Source of the DNA: Caballeronia terrestris
GTDB taxonomy: Bacteria; Pseudomonadota; Gammaproteobacteria; Burkholderiales; Burkholderiaceae
DNA length: 36,206 nt
Assembly: GCF_001544515.1 (NCBI RefSeq)
Contig: NZ_FCOL02000051.1
Span: 1 to 36,206, forward strand
Reading direction: 5' to 3'
In this document: positions 7,348 to 16,451 of the stretch, one piece after another
Position numbering within the stretch: position 1 is the stretch's first letter
Layout of the letters: every line of letters starts with the position of its first letter
Notes under the pieces: model-generated
Databases searched by the model: none
What the model saw: the letters and a program-made list of their open reading frames with translations, nothing else
What the model was told of the DNA's origin: nothing
Program-made: the position numbers and the translations under genes

Positions 7348-8856
7348 TTAAACGGCGACTGCACGCAACGCGTGGAACGGCGTGCCCATCGGTCTCACGC
7401 GCATATCCGCGCCGAGGCGCTCCCAGGGAAGATCGGCCGGATCGGCGGCCATCGGTCCCGGCGCCTTCGCTACGAGGATCGCTTCGGCGATCGCCTCGAA
7501 GTCCGCGCGAAAATGCACCGAACTCTTGTTCACGAGGATCTTCATTCGCTCTGGCTCGATGCCCGCCACGCGGAACAGGTTGCGATCGAACACCTGCATC
7601 TTGACTGAGCTGACCGCGATCCTCACACCATCGATCCGCAGGCAAGCGACCGGGCCCAGTTCGCCGTGCATGCCGTTTAGCATCGGGCCGTCGAAGCGGA
7701 AGCGTCCATCCGACAGATGCTCGACCTCGTAGACCGCTTCGAGCGGCGCATCGCCCGGCACGCCGGAACAGCCTCCCAGCGCAATCGAAATCCGCGCGCC
7801 GACGCCCGCACGATGCGCGGCGGCAGCGGCATCGGCGTCCCAGATCACGCCGACCGCCGCGTCGCGCGCACCGTGGCGCAAGAGCGCTCGCACCATGCCC
7901 ATCGTGTTCGAATCGCCGCCGACGCCGGGGTTGTCCTGCGTGTCCGCGATGATCACCGGCTTGTCCGCGCTTTGGCTCAAGCGGATAGCTTCCAGCGCCG
8001 CTTCATCGGGCGTCAGGAAGGGCACGTCCCAGCGTGCTTCCTCAGCGACAAGCTTTGAATATAGTGCATCGACCGCGCGTTCGGCATCGCCGTTGTCGAA
8101 CGAATACGCCCAGAGCGTCGGCCCGCATTCCGGGAAATCGGCAGCCGGAAAACCCGGTGCAAACGACACCGATACCACAGGTTCCTTCTCCAGCGTCGCC
8201 AGCATCCCGTACATGTCGTTGGCGGGCGCGACGAGCGTACACATGCCGTTCACCGGGATCAGGAACGGGATGCGACGCACCGCGCAATGCAGCGGGCGTG
8301 CCTCGGACACGAGGCGTTCGAGGATCTGCGCGGCGCGTTCGCCCGTCTCGGCCATATCGACGTGCGGATAGGTGCGATAGGCCACGAGCGCGCTCGCCTG
8401 TTTGAACATGCGCGCGGTGACGTTCGCGTGAAGGTCCAGCGAGACGACGACCGGCATTTGATCGCCGACGATCCTGCGCACCCGTTCGAGCAGCTCGCCC
8501 TCGCCGTCATCGACGTGTTCGGTCACCATCGCGCCGTGCAGGTCGAGATAGATCGCGTCGAATCCGCCTTGGCGCACCGCATCGATGATCTCGCCGCCGA
8601 TGCGTTCGAACGCATCCTTCGTGACGTGCGCCGATGCGCTCGCGCCCGCCCAGATCACGGGCGTCAGGTCGTGCCCCGCGGCCTCGGCGGCCTTAATGAA
8701 TCCACCGATCGGAACGTTCACGTCGCGCAGTTCGAGTACACCTGCGCCGCGTGCCATCGGCGGGAAACCTTCGCCCTGGACGAAGCTCGTGTAGGACGCC
8801 TTGGTTGGCGCAAAGGTATTGGTTTCGTGCTGGAAACCGGCGATCAGGATCTTCAT
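7348..8856 (-). CDS. M81 family metallopeptidase, MlrC-like
   Basis: The 502-residue protein opens with MKILIAGFQHETNTFAP, the zinc-binding start typical of the MlrC (microcystinase C) family. DLHGAMV, SLDLHANVT and ADTQDNPGVGGDSN are further conserved motifs with likely metal ligands. The length is normal for the family. Known members cut small linear peptides or act on amide bonds; most homologues are outside toxin-producing or toxin-degrading settings, so microcystin breakdown should not be assumed. It sits between an ACS carrier (39 bases upstream) and an exported hydrolase (22 bases downstream), so it probably acts on a compound taken up by that carrier. No signal peptide, so cytoplasmic. 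Confidence 0.9.
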   Translation of the reverse strand: MKILIAGFQHETNTFAPTKASYTSFVQGEGFPPMARGAGVLELRDVNVPIGGFIKAAEAAGHDLTPVIWAGASASAHVTKDAFERIGGEIIDAVRQGGFDAIYLDLHGAMVTEHVDDGEGELLERVRRIVGDQMPVVVSLDLHANVTARMFKQASALVAYRTYPHVDMAETGERAAQILERLVSEARPLHCAVRRIPFLIPVNGMCTLVAPANDMYGMLATLEKEPVVSVSFAPGFPAADFPECGPTLWAYSFDNGDAERAVDALYSKLVAEEARWDVPFLTPDEAALEAIRLSQSADKPVIIADTQDNPGVGGDSNTMGMVRALLRHGARDAAVGVIWDADAAAAAHRAGVGARISIALGGCSGVPGDAPLEAVYEVEHLSDGRFRFDGPMLNGMHGELGPVACLRIDGVRIAVSSVKMQVFDRNLFRVAGIEPERMKILVNKSSVHFRADFEAIAEAILVAKAPGPMAADPADLPWERLGADMRVRPMGTPFHALRAVAV

Positions 8857-8895
8857 GATTTCACTCTCCATGCTTCAAGGTTATGCGGCGCAAAG

Positions 8896-10185
8896 CTACG
8901 CTTTCTTCATCGTCAGCTTGCCCGTCAGAATCAGTACGGCGGCCGTTGTCGATACACACGCCATGACGATGAGGCCCAGGTGCATGTTCCCGGTCCAGGT
9001 CTTGGCCCAGCCGAACACCGCCGGTCCCCAGAATCCGCCCGACAACCCGACCGTATTGATCAACGCGATGCCGCCCGCCGCTGCGGTTCCCTCGACGAGT
9101 TGCGAAGGGATGGCCCAGAACACCGTGTAAGCCATCCACAGACATGCGGTTGCACAAGTGAGCGCAATGAGCGTCAGCGTGAGGTTCCCATCGGCGAAGA
9201 CGGCCGCGATCAAACAGCCCGCAGCGCCGAGCGCAGGAATCGCGCAGTGGAAGCGCCGTTCACCCGATGTGTCGGAATGACGGCCCGCCGCGTACATGCT
9301 GATCGCAGCCGCCAGATAGGGAATCGCGACGAACCAGCCGAGGCGGATCGTGTCGTTCACGCCTTGATCCTTGAGCAGCGCCGGGAGCCAGAAACTGATC
9401 GCGTAGATCGGGAAGATGATGCTGAAATACGCGATGGCGAGCACATAGACGCGCGGGCTTCGCAGAATCTCTTTGAACGAATCCGCACGATGCAGCGTTG
9501 GAGCGGTCTCGCGATCGAGCAGCAGTTTTTCGTCGTCGGTGAGCCAGCGGGCGTCCGCCGGACGATCGGACAGAACACGCAGCGTGAGCAGCCCGAGCGC
9601 GATGCACGGCAAGCCTTCGACGAGGAACATCCACTGCCAGCCCGCGAGGCCACCGACGCCGGAAAGCGTCGTCATGAGCCACGCCGACAACGGACCGCCG
9701 ACGATGCCGCCCAGCGGCCCGGCGACGAACACGAGCGCAATCGCACGCGCCATGCGGGCGGGCCCATACCAGCACGACAGGTAATAGATCATCCCCGGCG
9801 CGAAGCCCGCTTCGAAGACGCCGAGCAGGAAGCGCATCGCATAGAAGGCCGGCACGTTGCGCACGAACAGCATGCACGCCGACGTGATGCCCCACAGCAC
9901 GAGAATGCGGCTGAACGTGAGGCGCGCGCCAACCCTCGGCAGCATCAGGTTGCTGGGGATTTCGAAGAGGACGTAGCCGAGAAAGAAGATGCCGGCGCCG
10001 ACGCCGTACGCCGCGTCGGAGAAACCAAGGTCGCTTTGCATCTGGAGCTTCGCGAACCCGACGTTCACGCGATCCAGATAAGCAAACATGTAGCAGATGA
10101 CGAGGAACGGCAAGAGCCGCCAGTTGAGCTTTGTGTAGAGCGCCGAGGCGGAATCGGCGGTGATCGATGGATGGATTGCTGACAT
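8896..10185 (-). CDS. MFS transporter, ACS type
   Basis: The start at 10185 gives 429 residues and is preceded by GGGAGAC; a longer frame to 10341 would run into the divergent LysR gene. LPFLVICYMFAYLDRVNVGFAKLQM is the characteristic ACS first helix, and about 12 membrane segments follow. A basic loop (AGRHSDTSGERR) lies after the mid-protein helices. It is the first gene of a three-gene unit with the M81 peptidase and the hydrolase, and divergent from a LysR gene that probably controls it. Substrate is likely an organic anion or modified amino acid; this is inferred only from family. Confidence 0.9.
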   Translation of the reverse strand: MSAIHPSITADSASALYTKLNWRLLPFLVICYMFAYLDRVNVGFAKLQMQSDLGFSDAAYGVGAGIFFLGYVLFEIPSNLMLPRVGARLTFSRILVLWGITSACMLFVRNVPAFYAMRFLLGVFEAGFAPGMIYYLSCWYGPARMARAIALVFVAGPLGGIVGGPLSAWLMTTLSGVGGLAGWQWMFLVEGLPCIALGLLTLRVLSDRPADARWLTDDEKLLLDRETAPTLHRADSFKEILRSPRVYVLAIAYFSIIFPIYAISFWLPALLKDQGVNDTIRLGWFVAIPYLAAAISMYAAGRHSDTSGERRFHCAIPALGAAGCLIAAVFADGNLTLTLIALTCATACLWMAYTVFWAIPSQLVEGTAAAGGIALINTVGLSGGFWGPAVFGWAKTWTGNMHLGLIVMACVSTTAAVLILTGKLTMKKA

Positions 10186-10274
10186 GGGTGTCTCCCGGTT
10201 CTCTTCCACTGGACCCGTCTTTGGGGTTGATTCATGGTGGCAGGGCGAAAACCCACTAGCAAGAGCAACAAAGT

Positions 10275-10295
10275 TCACATATCGTTGTTCTGTGA
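10275..10295. promoter_or_regulatory. Putative LysR binding site, TCACA-N11-TGTGA
   Basis: A perfect 5-bp inverted repeat with an 11-base spacer lies in the 142-base divergent region between the ACS carrier and the LysR gene. It fits the T-N11-A rule for LysR-type proteins. Binding is inferred. Confidence 0.5.
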
Positions 10296-10327
10296 GCAAC
10301 GCAGCAACGGCCGGGGAGCGACGCAAA

Positions 10328-11266
10328 ATGCGAGAGATCAATCAGCAGCGGCTTCGGTATTTTCATGAGGTGCTGGCGCACGGCACGATCCGTGGGGCTG
10401 CGGATAGCCTCAATACGTCGCCGTCCGTTATTACGCGGCAGATCAAACTGCTCGAAGACGAACTGAATACGACGCTCTTCGAACGACAGGCGCGCGGCTT
10501 GAAGCCGACGGAAGCGGCAGCTCACTTGCTTGAGTTCTGGCAGGGTTATCGGTCGCAGCAGGAGAAGCTCGAAGATCAACTGCACGCGCTGAAAGGCCTT
10601 CAGCAAGGGCATATTCAACTGGCAGTCAGCGAAGGCTACGTCGATACGCTCGTCGACGACGTGCTCGCGCCATTCTGCGCCCGCTATCCGAAGCTGGACA
10701 TTGGCATGGAGATGCTTGCCGTCGACGCGATCCTCGATGAAGTCGCGGAAAGCCGCGCGCATATCGGGCTCGCGTACAACCCGCCGCCGCATCCACGCAT
10801 CGGGATTCGTGCGAGTTCTTCGCAGCCTGTCGTGCTTTTGTTGAGAAGCGATCATCCGCTCGTCAAGCGCAAAGGGCCCGCGACAATCGACGATCTGCGC
10901 GCATATCCGCTCGCGCTGATGCCGCCGACGTTCGGCATCGGTCACGTCGTGAAGATGCTGGAGCTGGCCGAGAACATCACGATCCGCCCGACGCTCACGA
11001 CGAACTCGCTAGGCGCGTTGAAGCGATTCGTGACGGCGGAAAACTTCGTGACGCTGATCGGTGAATTCGCGGCTTATCGCGAGATTGACAGCGGCGAGTT
11101 GACGACGATCCCGATCGCGCATCAACTGTTCGAAGGCGCGCAAGCGAGGGTGCTGGTCAAAACCGGCAGGCCGCTCGCGCCCGGTCCGCTTGAATTGCTT
11201 AAGTGGATCGAGGAACGAATGCCAATGTTTGCTTCGATCAAACGAGGTAAAGGCCGCGGCAGCTAA
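10328..11266 (+). CDS. LysR family regulator
   Basis: The 312-residue protein starts at 10328 behind GGGGAG. The N-terminal winged HTH (about 1-62) contains LRYFHEVLAHGTIRGAADSL and SPSVITRQIKLLEDELNTTLFER, followed by the periplasmic-binding-like effector domain (about 90-295). It is divergent from the carrier-M81-hydrolase unit and is 141 bases before a Tat-type epoxide hydrolase on its own strand. It likely activates the divergent unit in response to a substrate or intermediate. Whether it also affects the downstream hydrolase is open. Confidence 0.93.
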   Translation: MREINQQRLRYFHEVLAHGTIRGAADSLNTSPSVITRQIKLLEDELNTTLFERQARGLKPTEAAAHLLEFWQGYRSQQEKLEDQLHALKGLQQGHIQLAVSEGYVDTLVDDVLAPFCARYPKLDIGMEMLAVDAILDEVAESRAHIGLAYNPPPHPRIGIRASSSQPVVLLLRSDHPLVKRKGPATIDDLRAYPLALMPPTFGIGHVVKMLELAENITIRPTLTTNSLGALKRFVTAENFVTLIGEFAAYREIDSGELTTIPIAHQLFEGAQARVLVKTGRPLAPGPLELLKWIEERMPMFASIKRGKGRGS

Positions 11267-11407
11267 CGATTGCTGTTGTACGACACTGTATCGGCGATGC
11301 GCGGAGATACTTGCGCTTACACGAATCGTCCTCTACGACATAGTGCAGATACGTCTGCGCGTTTCAATGTGTCTCGTCAGGCGTTAAGCCCTTCCTTGGA
11401 GATGCAG

Positions 11408-12775
11408 ATGACAGACGTCAAAGCCACCGCAGTCCCGATCCAATCGCCCTCGCGCCGCCGTTTCGTCGGCGCAACGGCGGCGAGCCTTGCAGCGGGCTCG
11501 CTAAGCCCGCTCGTTTTTGCAGATACCGCTCAAGACATCACCTCGGTTGCAAAGCCTGCTGCCGGTGACAAAACTGCGATACGTCCACTTCGCGTCCACG
11601 TGCCGGAATCACAACTCGTCGACTTGCGACGACGCATCAAGGCGACGCGCTGGCCCGATCGCGAGACCGTCGCGGACGATTCGCAAGGCGTGCCGCTCGC
11701 GATGATCCAGGAATTCGCGCACCATTGGGCGACCGACTACGACTGGCGCAAGTGCGAGGCGCGGCTCAACGCCCTGCCGCAGTTCGTCACTGAAATCGAC
11801 GGCCTGGACATTCACTTCATCCACGTGCGCTCGAAACATGAGAACGCGATGCCACTGATCGTCACGCACGGCTGGCCCGGCTCGGTCATCGAGCAGTTCA
11901 AGATAATCGATCCGCTCGTCAATCCGACGGCGCATGGCGCGAGGGCGTCGGACGCGTTCCATCTGGTGATCCCGTCGCTGCCGGGCTATGGGTTTTCCGG
12001 CAAGCCGACCACGACCGGCTGGGGTCCGGAGCGCACCGCGCGCGCCTGGGTCGTGCTGATGACGCGCCTCGGATACACGCGCTTCGCGTCGCAAGGCGGC
12101 GATCTCGGCGGCATCGTGACGAACGTGATGGCCAAGCAGGCGCCGCCCGAACTGATCGGCATCCACGTCAACTTTCCGGCGACCGTGCCCGCCGACATCG
12201 TCAAGTCGATCCAGGCGGGCGATCCGCCGCCGTCCAACCTCTCCGCCGACGAGAAGCTGGCGTACGAGCAATTGAGCGTCAACGCCATGAAGCGGCGCGG
12301 CTACGCGTTCGAGATGGGGACGCGCCCGCAGACGCTCTACGGACTCGCGGATTCTCCTGTCGGGCTGGCCGGCTGGCTCCTCGACCACGGCGACGGCTAC
12401 GGCCAGCCGGCGGCGGCGATCACGTCGGCCGTGCTGGGGCGCACGATCAACGGCCACTCCGCAGGCGACCTGACCCGCGACGACGTCCTCGACGACATCA
12501 CGCTCTACTGGCTCACGAACACGGGCGTCTCGGCGGCGCGCTTCTACTGGGAGTCGCACTTCAACTTTGTCCTTGCCGCCGATGTCTCCGTGCCGGCGGC
12601 CGTGAGCGCCTTCCCCGGCGAGAACTATCAGGCGCCGCGCAGCTGGACGGAGCGTGCTTATCACAATCTCGTCTATTACAACCGGCCCGACAAGGGCGGC
12701 CATTTTGCGGCGTGGGAACAACCGCAGTTGTTCGCCGAAGAGGTCCGCGCCGGATTACGGCCGGTGCGTTCATAA
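11408..12775 (+). CDS. Tat-exported epoxide hydrolase-like protein (EHN family)
   Basis: The start at 11408 is chosen because GGAG lies six bases before it; an ATG at 11402 is too close to that site. The 455-residue protein has a twin-arginine motif SRRRFVG (15-21), a hydrophobic segment and VFADT cleavage region near 38. An EHN lid domain (about 57-165, RPLRVHVPES, RIKATRWPD) precedes the hydrolase core with HGWPG (154-158), nucleophile D232 in QGGDLGG and histidine near 432 in KGGHFAAWEQP. Family members usually have Trp after the nucleophile; here it is Leu. It is a clear paralogue of the gene at 29660-30985. It should hydrolyse epoxides or related esters outside the cytoplasm. Confidence 0.9.
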   Translation: MTDVKATAVPIQSPSRRRFVGATAASLAAGSLSPLVFADTAQDITSVAKPAAGDKTAIRPLRVHVPESQLVDLRRRIKATRWPDRETVADDSQGVPLAMIQEFAHHWATDYDWRKCEARLNALPQFVTEIDGLDIHFIHVRSKHENAMPLIVTHGWPGSVIEQFKIIDPLVNPTAHGARASDAFHLVIPSLPGYGFSGKPTTTGWGPERTARAWVVLMTRLGYTRFASQGGDLGGIVTNVMAKQAPPELIGIHVNFPATVPADIVKSIQAGDPPPSNLSADEKLAYEQLSVNAMKRRGYAFEMGTRPQTLYGLADSPVGLAGWLLDHGDGYGQPAAAITSAVLGRTINGHSAGDLTRDDVLDDITLYWLTNTGVSAARFYWESHFNFVLAADVSVPAAVSAFPGENYQAPRSWTERAYHNLVYYNRPDKGGHFAAWEQPQLFAEEVRAGLRPVRS

Positions 12776-12849
12776 CGGCGCGCGCTTGCCGCTTCCTTCG
12801 TCGATCGCTATCCTCGGCCGAAGCCAGGCTATCGCAAGAAGGACACGCA

Positions 12850-13746
12850 ATGCCGCTTCGCCTTCCTCCTCTGTCGGCCCTCCGCTTCTTCGAGGCGGCT
12901 GGCCGGCACTGCAGCTTCAAGCTCGCCGCAGCGGAACTGAGCGTGACGCCGAGCGCGGTCAGTCACGGCATCGTCGGGCTGGAGGAAGCGCTCGGCGTCG
13001 AACTGTTCGTGCGCGAGCCCGGCCGGCTTTCGCTGACGCCAGCGGGCGCCGACTATCTCGTGTACGTGTCGGAGGCGTTCTCGCTGATCGCGATCGGCAC
13101 GCAGCGACTGCCCGACAAGCGCGCGCGCCGCTCGATCCTCGTCACCTGCGCGCCGACGTTCGCCTCCCGCTGGCTACTGCCGCGCCTCGCGCGCTTTTAC
13201 GAGCGCTGGCCCGCGATCGACGTCACGGTCGATACGTCGCGCCGTCAGGTCGGCTTTCCCGTTGATGGCTTCGACTTCGCGATTCGCCTCTCCCGCGCGC
13301 CGGTGGCGGGCGATCGATGGGCGCGTCTGTTCGGCGAAGTGCATGTGCCGGTGTGCAGCGCTGCGTATCGCGAGCGTGTGCCCGCTCTGCAAAACGCGAC
13401 GCTGATCCACGTCGATACCGCGAGCGAGGACTGGCAAGCCTGGCTCGAAGCGACGGGAATCGAAGGCGTCGGCACCGCTGGCAGCTTGCGCGTCGATACG
13501 ATCCAGATGGCTTTCGAAGCGGCCTCGGCCGGGCTCGGCGTCGTGCTCGGACGCCGGCCGCTCGTCGATCGCGATCTAGAAAGCGGCGCGCTCGTCGAAA
13601 TCGGGCAGCCGGCGATCCAGTCGCAGACGGCGTACTGGCTCGTGAGCTCGGAGGGCGCCGAGCATCGGCCGGATCTCATCGGCTTCAGGCAATGGCTGCT
13701 GGACGAAGCGGATCACATCGAAGACAAAACACCTGCTGGCAGTTGA
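12850..13746 (+). CDS. LysR family regulator, GcvA-like
   Basis: The 298-residue protein begins with LPPLSALRFFEAAGRHCSFK and SVTPSAVSHGIVGLEEALG, the HTH form typical of the GcvA/AmpR branch, and continues with an effector-binding domain (about 90-290). AAGGA lies just before the ATG. It is followed 82 bases later, on the same strand, by an MFS carrier, which is its most likely target or partner. It starts 74 bases after the epoxide hydrolase gene, so read-through is possible. Effector unknown. Confidence 0.92.
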   Translation: MPLRLPPLSALRFFEAAGRHCSFKLAAAELSVTPSAVSHGIVGLEEALGVELFVREPGRLSLTPAGADYLVYVSEAFSLIAIGTQRLPDKRARRSILVTCAPTFASRWLLPRLARFYERWPAIDVTVDTSRRQVGFPVDGFDFAIRLSRAPVAGDRWARLFGEVHVPVCSAAYRERVPALQNATLIHVDTASEDWQAWLEATGIEGVGTAGSLRVDTIQMAFEAASAGLGVVLGRRPLVDRDLESGALVEIGQPAIQSQTAYWLVSSEGAEHRPDLIGFRQWLLDEADHIEDKTPAGS

Positions 13747-13828
13747 ATTTTCTTCATCCGCCGTCGAGGACTTTTCGTTTGCCGTGCCCGCGCCGCGCTG
13801 CGAGCATGACGGCGAGGAGGACATCACC

Positions 13829-15073
13829 ATGTCGACGGCAAGTCACGAAACGCCCCATGTTTTCGCAGTCACGCAACGCAACGTCACGCTCGCGATCATC
13901 GCGGGGGCGCTCATCCTGAGCGCAGCAATGGGCGTGCGTCAGACCTTCGGCCTCTTCATCAACCCCTTCTCGTTCGATCGCGGACTGCCCGTTACGCTGA
14001 TCGCGTTCGCCATCGCGCTGCACAACCTCGTCTGGGGCTTCGCGCAACCGTTCGCGGGCGCGGCGGCGGATCGCTACGGCGCCGCGCCCGTCGTCGCGTT
14101 CGGTGCCGCGATGTATGCCGCGGGTCTCGCGCTCGCGGCCATCGCGCCGTCGGGCTGGGTCATGGTGATCGGCCTCGGGTTGTTCGTGGGGCTCGGCATC
14201 AGTTGCACGACCTTCGGCGTCGTGATGACGGCCGTCGGACGCGCGGTTTCCGCCGAGAAGCGCAGCATGGCGATGGGGCTCGTGAGCGCGGGCGGGTCGC
14301 TCGGACAGGTACTCATGGTGCCGCTCGCGCAGGCGGTCCGCGAATCGTCGGGCGTCTTCGCGTCGCTCGTCGTGCTGTCCGTCGTGCTGCTTCTGGTCGC
14401 GCCGCTCGGGATCGTGCTCGATCGCAACGGGCGCGCAGCCGCGTCGGATGCGCATGTTCAGGCGCAGTCGCTCAGGGAGACGCTGGGCCAGGCGCGGCGG
14501 CATCGCGGCTATCGGCTGCTCACGATCGGATTCTTCACCTGCGGCTTCCAGCTCGCGTTCATCGCGACGCATCTGCCGGGATACCTCCTCGTCTGCCACA
14601 TGCCGTTGGCGCTCGGTGCGACCGCGCTCGCGCTGATCGGTCTCTTCAACATGGCGGGAAGCTGGGGCTGCGGCTGGCTCGGCGGACGATTTCGCCAGCA
14701 ACACGTGCTCGGCTGGCTCTATCTGATCAGGAGCGCGGCGATCGGCGGGTTCTTTTTGCTGCCAAAGTCGACGGCCTCCGTTACGATCTTCGCGGCGGTG
14801 ATGGGGCTGACGTGGCTCGGAACCGTGCCGCTGACGAGCGGGCTCGTCGCGAAGGTGTTCGGTACGTGGCATCTCGGGACGCTGTTTGGAGTGTGTTTTC
14901 TGAGCCATCAGATCGGCTCGTTTCTCGGGGCGTGGCTCGGCGGGTTCGTGTTCGACGTCACCGGCTCGTATTCGCTCGTGTGGGAAGCGACGGTCGTCGC
15001 GGGGGTGGTCGCGGCACTGTTGCATTTTCCGATCGACGATAAGGCGGTCGAGGTTGTCTTGCGGGAGGTTTGA
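13829..15073 (+). CDS. MFS transporter, monocarboxylate/oxalate-formate-like
   Basis: The 414-residue protein starts at 13829 after GAGGAGG. The first helix contains GALILSAAMGVRQTFGLFINPF, the pattern seen in the monocarboxylate/OFA-like group of MFS carriers, and about 12 hydrophobic segments are visible with FAGAAADRYGAAP as the helix 2-3 loop. It is co-directional with the LysR gene upstream. Direction of transport and substrate are not readable from sequence; an organic acid is the best guess by family. Confidence 0.88.
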   Translation: MSTASHETPHVFAVTQRNVTLAIIAGALILSAAMGVRQTFGLFINPFSFDRGLPVTLIAFAIALHNLVWGFAQPFAGAAADRYGAAPVVAFGAAMYAAGLALAAIAPSGWVMVIGLGLFVGLGISCTTFGVVMTAVGRAVSAEKRSMAMGLVSAGGSLGQVLMVPLAQAVRESSGVFASLVVLSVVLLLVAPLGIVLDRNGRAAASDAHVQAQSLRETLGQARRHRGYRLLTIGFFTCGFQLAFIATHLPGYLLVCHMPLALGATALALIGLFNMAGSWGCGWLGGRFRQQHVLGWLYLIRSAAIGGFFLLPKSTASVTIFAAVMGLTWLGTVPLTSGLVAKVFGTWHLGTLFGVCFLSHQIGSFLGAWLGGFVFDVTGSYSLVWEATVVAGVVAALLHFPIDDKAVEVVLREV

Positions 15074-15214
15074 TAGGCCAACGACGGTCGTTGCTTACGG
15101 AATCCATACGGCAAGAGCACACGGCACGAGACGTGCTGTAACTGAGCAACGCAGGCTCTCGCACTCATGCGAAGCCTCTTGCCAACTTACCGCGCTTCAG
15201 GAACCCCGACCGAT

Positions 15215-16432
15215 ATGGCCAAAACAAAACGAGCGCGCGGACTCCCGCAGCCGCCCGACCGGCAAGCCTTGCTCACGGCCCTTCGCAACGAAAAGATGGC
15301 GGTCTCCGCGCACGCCTTCGTACGCGGCAACACGATGCGTTTCTATGAATGGCTCGACGGCATCGAAGGCCACGCGCTGCCCGATGGCCCGCCCGTCTGG
15401 ATTTGCGGCGACTGTCACACGGGCAATCTCGGACCCGTTGCCGATGCGCAGGGCAAAGTCGAAATCGCCATCCGCGATCTCGATCAGACCGTGATCGGCA
15501 ATCCGGCGCACGACATCATCCGGCTCGCATTGTCGCTCGCGACGGCCGCGCGCGGCTCCGATCTGCCCGGCGCGATCACGGTGCGCCTGATGGAAGCGGT
15601 CGCCGACGGCTACGAAAGTTCCTTCGATCCCGCCGCCAGCGAACCCGACCCAAAGCGCAACAAACCCGAAATGGTGCGCCTCGTGATGAAGGAAGCGACG
15701 CGGCGCTCGTGGCGTCACCTCGCGACCGAGCGCATCGAGGACCTCAAGCCGGCGATCCCGCTCGGCAAGCGCTTCTGGCCGATATCGTCCGCCGAAAAAG
15801 AGGAAATCGAGGCGTTGTTCGGCAAGCATTCTGTGGCGTCGCTCGCGACATCGCTCCGAGGCGGCGGCGACGAATCGGCCGTCACCGTGCTCGATGCCGC
15901 GTACTGGGTCAAAGGCTGCAGCTCGCTCGGGCGACTGCGTTTCGCGGTACTGCTCGATATCGACGGCGGCGTGGTCGATGGCGACGACCTGTGTCTCATC
16001 GACGTGAAGGAGGCGGTGAAAGCCGCCGCGCCGCGCTACAGCAGCGAGACGATGCCGCGGGATCAGGCGGAGCGGGTGATTGAAGGGGCGCGGCATCTGA
16101 CACCGGCACTCGGCCACCGGATGCGCGCCGCCCGGCTCAACGATCGCGCGGTGTTCATCCGCGAGTTGCTGCCGCAGGACATGAAGCTGACCATCGACGA
16201 GTTGTCGCCAAAGGATGCGACCGAGGTGGCGCGGTTTCTCGCGCGGGTGGTCGGCAAGGCTCACGCCCGTCAGATGAACGAAGCGGACAGGCGCGCGTGG
16301 CTCGGCGTGTTGAGAGGGCGCAGTTCGAAGACGCTCGATGCGCCGTCGTGGCTATGGAAAAGCGTACTGCCGCTGATCAGCGGTCACGAGACGGCGTATC
16401 TCGAACATTGCAGGCGGTTTGCGTTGTCGTGA
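15215..16432 (+). CDS. DUF2252 family protein
   Basis: The 405-residue protein has the DUF2252 hallmarks: an early RNEKMAVSAHAFVRGNTMRF region, then ICGDCHTGN (63-71), and IRDLDQTVIGNP (86-97). The GDxHxxN and later D resemble the catalytic loop and metal-binding Asp of kinase-fold phosphotransferases, so a phosphotransfer role is plausible but unproven. I chose the ATG at 15215; an in-frame ATG at 15167 has no better ribosome site. It is convergent with the HTH-TPR and Ku genes, ending 19 bases from the former. Confidence 0.85.
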   Translation: MAKTKRARGLPQPPDRQALLTALRNEKMAVSAHAFVRGNTMRFYEWLDGIEGHALPDGPPVWICGDCHTGNLGPVADAQGKVEIAIRDLDQTVIGNPAHDIIRLALSLATAARGSDLPGAITVRLMEAVADGYESSFDPAASEPDPKRNKPEMVRLVMKEATRRSWRHLATERIEDLKPAIPLGKRFWPISSAEKEEIEALFGKHSVASLATSLRGGGDESAVTVLDAAYWVKGCSSLGRLRFAVLLDIDGGVVDGDDLCLIDVKEAVKAAAPRYSSETMPRDQAERVIEGARHLTPALGHRMRAARLNDRAVFIRELLPQDMKLTIDELSPKDATEVARFLARVVGKAHARQMNEADRRAWLGVLRGRSSKTLDAPSWLWKSVLPLISGHETAYLEHCRRFALS

Positions 16433-16451
16433 GGCGTGGAGGGTCGAACGG

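Noticed and set aside
7348..8856. Microcystin-degradation gene cluster
   Set aside because: Only the MlrC-like enzyme is present; mlrA, mlrB and mlrD equivalents are absent, and MlrC homologues are common outside that pathway.
8287..10182. 631-residue open frame on the plus strand
   Set aside because: It is antisense to the M81 and ACS carrier genes, has Arg/His-rich unnatural composition and no domain; it is a by-product of high-GC codon use.
11609..12721. 370-residue open frame opposite the first Tat-type epoxide hydrolase
   Set aside because: Composition is dominated by Arg, Val and Asp, as for other antisense frames here, and no domain is visible.
13754..15025. 423-residue open frame opposite the MFS carrier
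   Set aside because: It is charged and repetitive with no membrane segments or domains; the sense strand encodes a normal 12-helix carrier.
15079..15093. Small hairpin CAACGA-CGG-TCGTTG after the MFS gene
   Set aside because: The stem is only six bases with no T run; it is too weak to call a terminator.
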